Below are positions 6,718 to 11,680 of a stretch of 11,680 nucleotides of DNA, piece by piece. Position numbers and translations under genes: made by a program. Each line of letters begins with the position of its first letter. The first letter of the stretch is position 1. The stretch comes from an uncultured Georgenia sp. (GTDB taxonomy: Bacteria > Actinomycetota > Actinomycetes > Actinomycetales > Actinomycetaceae). Below the pieces are notes generated by a model, which ran no database searches, was not told the origin of the DNA, and saw nothing but the letters and a program-made list of their open reading frames with translations. The stretch spans positions 1-11,680 of the forward strand of contig NZ_CALGNQ010000151.1 of assembly GCF_937958535.1 (NCBI RefSeq), written 5' to 3'.

Positions 6718-7484
6718 CACTGCCCCATCGCGTGGACACCGCCGTCGACGTGGACGATCTCCGCCGTCGTGGCCGGGAACCAGTCCGAGCACAGCGCGAC
6801 AACGGCGCGGGCGGCGGGCTCGGCGTCCTTGACGTCCCAGCCGAGCGGGGCCCGCTCGTCCCACGTGTCCTCCATCTGGTCGAAGCCGGGGATGGAGGTG
6901 GCCGCCGTCGTGCGGATCGGACCGGCGGAGACGAGGTTGACGCGGATGCCCTCGGGGCCCAGGTCACGGGCGAGGTAGCGCGCCGTCGACTCGAACGCGG
7001 CCTTGGCCACGCCCATCCAGTCGTAGACCGGCCAGGCGAAGGAGGCGTCGAAGGTGAGGCCGACGATCCCGGCGCCCGTCGTCAGCAGCGGCCGGGTCGC
7101 CACGGCGAGCGACTTGAGCGAGAAGGCGGAGACCTCCAGCGCGGTGGCGACGTCGGGCCACTCGCCGGCGAGGAAGTTGCCGCCCATGACGGACTGCGGC
7201 GCGAAGCCGATGGAGTGGACCACGCCGTCGAGCCGGTCGGTGTGCTCCCGCACGCGGTCGGCCAGCGCGGCGAGGTCGTCGGCGTCGGTGACGTCGAGCT
7301 GGACCACGGGCGCCTCGGTGGGCAACCGCCGGGAGGTCACCTGGGTGAGGCGCAGCTGCCGGCCGAAGGAGGTGAGGATGACCGTGGCTCCCTCCTGCTG
7401 GGCGAGGCGCGCCACGTGGAAGGCGATCGAGTTGTCCTTGAGGACGCCGGTGACCAGCAGGGTCTTGCCGTCGAGAAGTCCCAT
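6717..7484 (-). CDS. fabI: Enoyl-[acyl-carrier-protein] reductase (NADH), InhA/FabI type
   Basis: This 255-aa protein catalyses the last reduction of the type II fatty-acid elongation cycle. Features of the FabI/InhA group of short-chain dehydrogenases are LLVTGVLKDNSIAFHVA (9-25, the modified NAD-binding loop), HSIGFAPQS (90-98), the catalytic Y-x6-K pair Y154 and K161 in YDWMGVAK, and SAGPIRTTAATSIPGF (186-201). Resemblance to mycobacterial InhA is clear around YDWMGVAK and AGPIRT. The ATG at 7484 follows a TAGGAG site and lies 19 nt after the fabG stop; a longer in-frame start inside fabG (7592) would add residues with no family match. The arrangement parallels mabA-inhA, but no mycolate genes are seen here. 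Confidence 0.96.
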   Translation of the reverse strand: MGLLDGKTLLVTGVLKDNSIAFHVARLAQQEGATVILTSFGRQLRLTQVTSRRLPTEAPVVQLDVTDADDLAALADRVREHTDRLDGVVHSIGFAPQSVMGGNFLAGEWPDVATALEVSAFSLKSLAVATRPLLTTGAGIVGLTFDASFAWPVYDWMGVAKAAFESTARYLARDLGPEGIRVNLVSAGPIRTTAATSIPGFDQMEDTWDERAPLGWDVKDAEPAARAVVALCSDWFPATTAEIVHVDGGVHAMGQ

Positions 7485-7503
7485 CGTCTGCTCTCTCCTA
7501 CTC

Positions 7504-8220
7504 TCAGTGCCCCATGCCCAGACCGCCGTCCACCGGGATGACGGCCCCGGTGACGTAGGCGGCGGCGGGTGAGGCGAGGTACTGGACGGCACCGACGATG
7601 TCGGAGACGTCGCCGAAGCGGCCGGCCGGGATGGCGGCGCGCAGCTTCTCCTGCTGCGCCTCGGGCAGGGCCCGGGTCATGTCCGTGTCGATGAAGCCGG
7701 GGGCGATGACGTTGGCGGTGATGCCGCGCGAGCCCAGCTCACGGGTGATGGAGCGGGCCATGCCGACGAGGCCCGCCTTGGTGGCGGCGTAGTTGACCTG
7801 CCCGGCGTTGCCGTACATCCCGACCACGGACCCCATGAGGATGATCCGGCCGGCGCGCTTGCGGATCATGCCCTTCGAGACGCGCCGCACGCAGCGGAAC
7901 ACCCCGGTGAGGTTGACGTCGAGAACCTCCTCGAACTCCTCGTCGGTCATCCGCATGAGGAGCTGGTCGCGCGTCATCCCGGCGTTGGCGACGAGCACCT
8001 CGACGGGCCCGTGCGCCTCCTCGATCTCGCCGATCGCCGCGTCGACCGCGGCGGTGTCGCGCATGTCCCCGCGCACCCCGAGCACGCCCTGGGGCAGCTC
8101 GCCGCCGCGGTAGATGGTCGCCACCCGGTCCCCCGCCGCGACGAAGGCCTCGGCCACGGCGCGGCCGATCCCGCGGCTGGCGCCGGTGACGAGCACGCTG
8201 CGTGCCTCGGTGTCGTTCAC
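7504..8220 (-). CDS. fabG: 3-oxoacyl-[acyl-carrier-protein] reductase
   Basis: FabG reduces 3-oxoacyl-ACP with NADPH in fatty-acid elongation. The 238-aa classical short-chain dehydrogenase has TGASRGIG (12-19), NAG (79-81), N103, and the catalytic triad S131, Y144 and K148 (YAATK). It ends with the typical VTGAVIPVDGGLGMG (223-237). It is the first gene of fabG-fabI-sixA. The GTG start at 8220 is preceded by AGGAGG only 4 nt away, and an ATG overlapping it by 1 nt opens directly onto TGA (ATGTGA), a start-stop minimal ORF. An in-frame extension to 8286 adds proline-rich residues with no family match and is rejected. Confidence 0.95.
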   Translation of the reverse strand: MNDTEARSVLVTGASRGIGRAVAEAFVAAGDRVATIYRGGELPQGVLGVRGDMRDTAAVDAAIGEIEEAHGPVEVLVANAGMTRDQLLMRMTDEEFEEVLDVNLTGVFRCVRRVSKGMIRKRAGRIILMGSVVGMYGNAGQVNYAATKAGLVGMARSITRELGSRGITANVIAPGFIDTDMTRALPEAQQEKLRAAIPAGRFGDVSDIVGAVQYLASPAAAYVTGAVIPVDGGLGMGH

Positions 8221-8230
8221 ATGTCCTCCT
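8217..8230 (-). promoter_or_regulatory. fabG initiation region with AGGAGG and an overlapping ATG-TGA minimal ORF
   Basis: On the minus strand the order is AGGAGG (8230-8225), ACAT, then GTG (8220). The bases ATGTGA (8222-8217) form an out-of-frame start codon followed at once by a stop. Ribosomes could choose between the two starts, which would lower or tune FabG synthesis. Any effect is inference. Confidence 0.5.
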
Positions 8231-8249
8231 GTCAGGTCGTCCGGGGGGA

Positions 8250-8255
8250 ACGGTA
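8250..8255 (-). promoter_or_regulatory. Candidate -10 (TACCGT) for the fabG-fabI-sixA operon
   Basis: TACCGT on the minus strand fits TAnnnT and would give a leader of about 23 nt holding the AGGAGG site. No -35 box is clear. Confidence 0.4.
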
Positions 8256-8294
8256 GCCGACGGGGCGGGATCGGCGTGGGAGGCATCCGCGGAC

Positions 8295-8300
8295 TACGCT
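8295..8300 (+). promoter_or_regulatory. Candidate -10 (TACGCT) for leaderless DUF3099 mRNA
   Basis: TACGCT is followed by exactly 6 nt and the GTG at 8307. The intervening GAGGAG abuts the start codon, too close to act as a ribosome binding site. Confidence 0.5.
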
Positions 8301-8306
8301 GAGGAG

Positions 8307-8633
8307 GTGAGCAGGAAGCGCGACGTTCACGCGATCACCTCGGTCGGGCGCCCCCTGAGCGAGGACGTCCACGGGCGGCTCGTGCGCTACCTCATCTCCA
8401 TGTCGATCCGCACCGGCTGCTTCGTCGCGATCCTCTTCACCGACGGCTGGCTGCGCTGGGTGATGGCGGCGGGGGCGATCGTGCTGCCGTACGTCGCGGT
8501 GATCTTCGCCAACGCCGGTCGGGAGCGGCCCAAGGAGGCCGATACGCTGATCGGGGCGCCGGAGCTGGAGGCTCCGCCCGGCCCGCGCCCCACCCTTCCG
8601 CCCATCGACCTGAGAGGTGGCTACCTGCGGTGA
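8307..8633 (+). CDS. DUF3099 family membrane protein, 108 aa
   Basis: The protein has the DUF3099 pattern: an N-terminal ITSVGRPLSEDVHGRLVRYL stretch (10-29), then MSIRTGCFVAILFTDGWLRWVMAAGAIVLPYVAVIFANA split into two membrane helices at about residues 33-46 and 49-69. A proline-rich cytoplasmic tail ends in PPIDLRGGYLR (98-108). Function is unknown for the family, which I know mainly from actinobacteria. The GTG start at 8307 is supported by the TACGCT-N6 element. It is the first of three genes joined by 4-nt overlaps, here GTGA with the next gene, so it is made together with the 77-aa protein and the SURF1 protein. Confidence 0.87.
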   Translation: MSRKRDVHAITSVGRPLSEDVHGRLVRYLISMSIRTGCFVAILFTDGWLRWVMAAGAIVLPYVAVIFANAGRERPKEADTLIGAPELEAPPGPRPTLPPIDLRGGYLR

Positions 8634-8863
8634 GCACGTCGCCCGTCCCCGGCCGCCCCACCGAGGCACCCGCCGAGGAGATCTGCAGCGCCAAGGGCTG
8701 CCGCACGCCTGCCGTGTGGGCGCTGCGCTGGAACAACCCGCGGATCCACGACCAGGCGCGCCGCAAGACCTGGCTGGCGTGCGAGGAGCACCGCGAGCAC
8801 CTGGAGTCCTTCCTCGGGACGCGCTCCTTCCTGCGCGAGGTCATCCCCGTCACCGAGCTATGA
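8630..8863 (+). CDS. Small Cx4C/CxxH protein, possible zinc site, 77 aa
   Basis: This short basic protein has a flexible proline-rich start (1-17) followed by a compact domain with C19-x4-C24 and C51-x2-H54, spacing that would suit one zinc ion. Between them lies the block PAVWALRWNNPRIHDQARRK (27-46), and after them FLGTRSFLREV (61-71). Function is unknown. From memory, similar small actinobacterial proteins are sometimes labelled 'acetone carboxylase', which nothing here supports. The GTG at 8630 overlaps the DUF3099 stop (GTGA) and its own stop overlaps the SURF1-family start (ATGA). That tight packing, with GC-rich third positions, supports a real gene and suggests a function at or near the membrane. 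Confidence 0.85.
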   Translation: MSTSPVPGRPTEAPAEEICSAKGCRTPAVWALRWNNPRIHDQARRKTWLACEEHREHLESFLGTRSFLREVIPVTEL

Positions 8864-9684
8864 GCCGCTACCGCTTCCTGCGGAGCGGCCGCTGGGTCGG
8901 GCTGGCGGTGATCGCCGTCGTCGTCGCCGTCACGTGCGTCCTCCTCGGCCTGTGGCAGTGGAACCGGCACGCGGACCGCGCCGCGGCCAACGACCTGGTG
9001 GACGCGAACTACGACGCCGCCCCGGCGCCGCTGGCCGCGGTGGTCGACGACGCCGTCCCGGCCGACCGCGTGTGGCGCAGCGTGGTGGTGAGCGGGCGCT
9101 ACACCGGGGAGCAGGTGCTCGTGCGTAATCGGCCGGTGGCCGGCACCGCCGCCGCGCGCGTGCTCGCGGTGCTGGAGACGGAGGACGACGGCCGGCTGGT
9201 GGTCGTCGACCGCGGCTGGCTATCGCTCGAGGACGGCGACCCGGTGCCCCCGGACTACCCGGACGGTGCGGTGGAGGTGGTGGGCCGGCTGCGTCAGGCC
9301 GAGGCCCCGGACGAGCGGACCGCCCCCGCCGGGCAGGTGTACGCGATCGACCCGGCCGCGGTGGCCGCGGCCGCCGGGGTGGACGGGGTGGAGGCGGCCG
9401 AGCTCCTCGCCGGGTACCTGCTGGCGACCACGGAGAACGCCGCCCCGGTCGAGGGCCTCACCGCCTTCCCCCGCCCCGAGACCACCCCCGGCTCCCACCT
9501 GTCCTACGCCTTCCAGTGGTGGGTCTTCGCCTGCGGGGCGCTGGTCGGGTACGTCGTCCTGGCCCGGCGGGAGGCGCGCGAGCTGTCCGGGTACCCGGCC
9601 GAGCGGCCCCGGCTTCGGCCGCGGCGACGCTCGGACGCCGAGGAGGAGGACGCCCTCATCGACGCCCAGCTCCGGGACGGCTGA
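8860..9684 (+). CDS. SURF1 family protein (cytochrome c oxidase assembly)
   Basis: This 274-aa protein has the SURF1 layout: a first membrane helix (about 11-31) ending in LLGLWQWNR (28-36), an extracytoplasmic domain with RPVAG (91-95) and the conserved VVDRGWL (115-121), and a second helix in HLSYAFQWWVFACGALVGYVVL split across 213-234. SURF1 proteins help insert heme A into the aa3-type oxidase. A charged C-terminal tail (about 236-274) lies in the cytoplasm. The ATG at 8860 overlaps the preceding stop (ATGA). No oxidase or heme A synthesis genes are in the window, so the pathway link comes from the family. It is convergent with the ABC-F gene across a hairpin. Confidence 0.92.
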   Translation: MSRYRFLRSGRWVGLAVIAVVVAVTCVLLGLWQWNRHADRAAANDLVDANYDAAPAPLAAVVDDAVPADRVWRSVVVSGRYTGEQVLVRNRPVAGTAAARVLAVLETEDDGRLVVVDRGWLSLEDGDPVPPDYPDGAVEVVGRLRQAEAPDERTAPAGQVYAIDPAAVAAAAGVDGVEAAELLAGYLLATTENAAPVEGLTAFPRPETTPGSHLSYAFQWWVFACGALVGYVVLARREARELSGYPAERPRLRPRRRSDAEEEDALIDAQLRDG

Positions 9685-9753
9685 GCGGCGTCGCTCCCGG
9701 CCCCGGCGACGGACCAACCGCCCCCCGGCGCCGACGTCGACGACAGCGTCCGG

Positions 9754-9784
9754 GCCGGCACCACCTCCGCGGAGGTGACCCGGC
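9754..9784. terminator. Bidirectional hairpin between the SURF1 and ABC-F genes
   Basis: A perfect 16-bp palindrome, CACCTCCGCGGAGGTG (9762-9777), is flanked by a further GCCGG/CCGGC pair (9754-9758 with 9780-9784). It lies in the 117-bp convergent spacer, the expected place for a shared terminator. No U-tract is present on either strand. Confidence 0.6.
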
Positions 9785-9801
9785 GGGCAGTGGCCACCCG
9801 C

Positions 9802-11415
9802 TCAGGCCAGCGCGACGAGCTCGGCGTAGTCGTCGCTCCACAGGTCCTCGTCGCCGTCGGGCAGGAGGAGCACCCGCTCGGGCTGGAGCGCCTCGACGGC
9901 GCCCTCGTCGTGCGTGACGAGGACGACGGCTCCGGTGTAGGTGCGCAGCGCGGCGAGGATCTCCTCCCGCGAGGCGGGGTCGAGGTTGTTCGTCGGTTCG
10001 TCGAGCAGCAGGACGTTGGCCGAGGAGACGACGAGCACCGCGAGCGCCAGCCGGGTCTTCTCCCCGCCGGAGAGCACCTTCGCCGGCTTGTCGGCGTCGT
10101 CCCCGGAGAAGAGGAAGGAGCCGAGCACCGACCGCACCTGGGTGTCGGTGAGGTCCGGGGCGGCGGAGCGCAGGTTCTCCACCACGGTCCGGTCGACGTC
10201 GAGGGTCTCGTGCTCCTGGGCGTAGTAGCCGATCTTCAGCCCGTGGCCGGGCACGACCGCACCGGTGTCCGGCTGCTCGACGCCGGCGAGGATGCGCAGC
10301 AGGGTCGTCTTGCCCGCGCCGTTGAGCCCCAGCACGACGACCTTCGAGCCGCGGTCGACGGCGAGGTCGACGTCGGTGAACACCTCCAGCGAGCCGTAGG
10401 ACTTCGACAGCCCCTCGGCGGTGAGCGGGACCTTGCCGCACGGCGCCGGGTCGGGGAAGCGCAGGTTGGCGACCTTGTCCGCGCGCCGGGTCTCCTCCAG
10501 CCCGGAGAGCATCCGCTCGGCCCGGCGGATCATGTTCTGCGCGGCGACCGCCTTCGTCGCCTTGGCCCGCATCTTGTCCGCCTGGGCCATGAGCGCGGAG
10601 GCCTTCTTCTCGGCGTTCGCCCGCTCCCGACGACGGCGGCGCTCGTCCTGCTCGCGCTGTTTGAGGTACGCGTCCCAGCCGAGGTTGTAGACGTCGAGCT
10701 CGGCCCGGTTGGCGTCGAGGTGGAAGACGGTGTTGACGGTCGCGCGGAGCAGCTCGACGTCGTGGCTGATGACGATGAGCCCGCCGGAGTAGGCCGCCAG
10801 GTACTCCCGCAACCAGACGATCGAGTCGTGGTCCAGGTGGTTGGTCGGCTCGTCCAGGAGCAGCGTCTGTGCCCCGGAGAAGAGGATGCGGGCCAGCTCG
10901 ACGCGGCGCCGCTGCCCACCGGAGAGCGTGTGCAGCGGCTGGTCGAGGACGCGGGTGGGCAGGCCGAGGTTCGAGGTGAGCCGGGCCGCCTCGGACTCCG
11001 CCGCCCAGCCGCCCTGCGCGGTGAACTCCGCGTCGAGCCGGGCGTAGCGCTCCATGGCCTTGGCCTGGGCGTCGCCGGTCTTCGTCGCCATCTCGGTCTC
11101 CGCGCGGCGGATGCGGCGCAGGATCCCGTCGATCCCGCGGGCGGAGAGCACCCGGTCGCGGGCCAGGACGTCGAGGTCACCGGTGCGCGGGTCCTGCGGC
11201 AGGTACCCGATCTGCCCGGACCGGGTGATCGTCCCGGTGTGCTGGACGACGCTGGAGGTGGACTCCTCCCCGGCGAGCAGTTTGGTCAGCGTCGTCTTCC
11301 CGGCGCCGTTGCGGCCGACGAGACCGATGCGCATCCCGGCGTCGACGCGGAAGGACGCCTCGCGCAGCAGCTCGCGGGCGCCGATGCGCACGGAGACGTC
11401 ATGGGCGGTGATCAC
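9802..11415 (-). CDS. ABC-F family ATPase (ribosome-associated; translation factor or antibiotic resistance)
   Basis: Two ATP-binding domains lie in one 537-aa chain with no membrane segment, as in ABC-F proteins. Domain 1 has GRNGAGKT (34-41), LSGGQ (164-168) and LLLDEPTNHLD (185-195); domain 2 has GLNGAGKT (363-370), LSGGE (448-452) and LLLDEPTNNLD (469-479). The linker (about 245-325) is rich in arginine, lysine and alanine and has the charged helical character of the P-site tolerance motif that reaches into the ribosomal E site. Whether it is a housekeeping EttA/Uup-like factor or an Rv1473-like macrolide-protection type cannot be settled by eye. The GTG at 11415 has a weak GAGG 9 nt upstream. 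The leader may hold a short ORF. Confidence 0.94.
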   Translation of the reverse strand: MITAHDVSVRIGARELLREASFRVDAGMRIGLVGRNGAGKTTLTKLLAGEESTSSVVQHTGTITRSGQIGYLPQDPRTGDLDVLARDRVLSARGIDGILRRIRRAETEMATKTGDAQAKAMERYARLDAEFTAQGGWAAESEAARLTSNLGLPTRVLDQPLHTLSGGQRRRVELARILFSGAQTLLLDEPTNHLDHDSIVWLREYLAAYSGGLIVISHDVELLRATVNTVFHLDANRAELDVYNLGWDAYLKQREQDERRRRRERANAEKKASALMAQADKMRAKATKAVAAQNMIRRAERMLSGLEETRRADKVANLRFPDPAPCGKVPLTAEGLSKSYGSLEVFTDVDLAVDRGSKVVVLGLNGAGKTTLLRILAGVEQPDTGAVVPGHGLKIGYYAQEHETLDVDRTVVENLRSAAPDLTDTQVRSVLGSFLFSGDDADKPAKVLSGGEKTRLALAVLVVSSANVLLLDEPTNNLDPASREEILAALRTYTGAVVLVTHDEGAVEALQPERVLLLPDGDEDLWSDDYAELVALA

Positions 11416-11432
11416 AGGAGAGAACCTCAGGG

Positions 11433-11495
11433 CTACGGTCGACGGCGGCGGGCGCCCCGCGGGGCTGGGCGGTCGGCCACCCGCGCTCGGGCCAC
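11433..11495 (-). CDS. Possible 20-codon leader peptide (uORF) before the ABC-F gene
   Basis: A GTG at 11495 opens a 20-codon frame ending in TAG 17 nt before the ABC-F start. The peptide is rich in arginine and proline and ends in four arginines and a proline (16-20). A TAGACT element 5 nt upstream could make it leaderless. Leader peptides of this sort control several ribosome-protection genes, but in DNA this GC-rich an arginine/proline-rich frame can arise by chance. The GCCCCGCGGGGC palindrome (11454-11465) lies inside it. Confidence 0.3.
   Translation of the reverse strand: MARARVADRPAPRGARRRRP
11454..11465. repeat. 12-bp perfect palindrome in the ABC-F leader
   Basis: GCCCCGCGGGGC lies 39 nt upstream of the ABC-F start. 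As RNA it gives a 4-bp stem with a CGCG loop. It could take part in leader control or end transcripts of the upstream gene; neither is shown. Confidence 0.4.
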
Positions 11496-11500
11496 GGACC

Positions 11501-11506
11501 AGTCTA
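11501..11506 (-). promoter_or_regulatory. Candidate -10 (TAGACT) for the ABC-F gene
   Basis: TAGACT on the minus strand fits TAnnnT and would give a leader of about 80 nt. It lies between, and overlaps by two bases, two direct copies of GGACCAG (11496-11502 and 11513-11519, plus-strand reading), a possible operator. Confidence 0.35.
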
Positions 11507-11542
11507 CGGGCGGGACCAGGCCACCTGCCCCCGTGGGCCGTG

Positions 11543-11680
11543 TCAGTGGTGCAGGTCGCGCTCGAGCACCGGCGCGAGCCGGAACGGGATGAGCTCGCCC
11601 ATCGCCAGCGACGTCTCGGTGGGGATCACCTGCTTCGGCGACGGTGCCACGAGCCAGGGCGACGTCAACGAGGCGATGGT
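11543..11680 (-). CDS. C-terminal 45 residues of an unidentified protein
   Basis: The minus-strand frame is open from the right edge to a TGA at 11543-11545 and has the GC-rich third positions of the real genes here. The visible stretch has WLVAPSPKQVIPTE (9-22) and MGELIPFRLAPVLERDLHH (27-45), with no motif I can assign. It lies 127 bp upstream of the ABC-F gene on the same strand, so read-through into that gene is possible. I see no membrane segment. Confidence 0.65.
   Translation of the reverse strand, partial: TIASLTSPWLVAPSPKQVIPTETSLAMGELIPFRLAPVLERDLHH

Noticed and set aside
7485..7592. N-terminal extension of fabI into fabG
   Set aside because: FabI/InhA proteins begin shortly before the NAD-binding loop, as the ATG at 7484 does, and a TAGGAG site precedes that ATG.
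8221..8286. N-terminal extension of fabG to an upstream in-frame start
   Set aside because: The added residues are proline-rich with no similarity to short-chain dehydrogenases, and the AGGAGG site points to the GTG at 8220.
9775..11592. A 605-codon plus-strand open frame opposite the ABC-F gene
   Set aside because: It mirrors the ABC-F gene, which has both Walker A/B and signature sets. The long frame reflects lack of stop codons in GC-rich antisense DNA.
1..11680. Defence island, biosynthetic cluster, prophage or mobile element
   Set aside because: All recognisable genes are housekeeping metabolism, membrane or translation functions with uniform codon use. No integrase, transposase, terminal repeats or toxin-antitoxin pair was found.

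Overview
The window is an ordinary-looking chromosomal segment of a very GC-rich Gram-positive actinobacterium, most likely a member of the Micrococcales (Intrasporangiaceae/Ornithinimicrobiaceae/Dermatophilaceae type). This rests on the extreme third-position GC, frequent GTG starts, a GT4-type actinobacterial glycogen synthase divergent from glgC, a fabG-fabI operon like mycobacterial mabA-inhA, and DUF3099 and SURF1-family genes. The species placement is inference. There are no tRNAs, rRNAs, mobile elements, prophage genes or CRISPR arrays, and codon use is uniform.

Layout. Bases 1-1681 (minus): a single-domain ABC ATPase, a strong hairpin, then an NfeD protein and the 5' part of an SPFH/band-7 protein overlapping by 4 nt. 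Bases 1731-2552 (plus): an unrecognised 273-aa protein divergent from the ATPase. Bases 2580-5134: glycogen synthase (minus) and ADP-glucose pyrophosphorylase (plus), divergent, together supplying ADP-glucose and using it. Bases 5135-5297: a spacer with a 32-bp-period tandem repeat. Bases 5298-6188 (plus): phosphoserine phosphatase. Bases 6214-8220 (minus): fabG-fabI-sixA, two type II fatty-acid-synthesis reductases with a coupled SixA-type phosphatase. Bases 8307-9684 (plus): DUF3099 membrane protein, a 77-aa cysteine-rich protein and a SURF1-family protein, joined by 4-nt start/stop overlaps. Bases 9802-11415 (minus): an ABC-F ATPase with a leader holding a possible 20-codon upstream ORF. 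Bases 11543-11680 (minus): the C-terminal end of an unidentified gene.

No gene cluster here looks like a new biological system. The most interesting signals concern gene expression. Five first-in-operon genes have TAnnnT spaced 6-7 nt before the start codon, the geometry expected of leaderless mRNAs. fabG has an ATG-TGA start-stop minimal ORF overlapping its GTG start. The ABC-F gene may have an arginine-rich leader peptide. Convergent gene pairs end in inverted repeats. The glgC-serB spacer carries a tandem repeat of unknown role. The small Cx4C/CxxH protein locked between DUF3099 and SURF1 is the best candidate for an uncharacterised partner.
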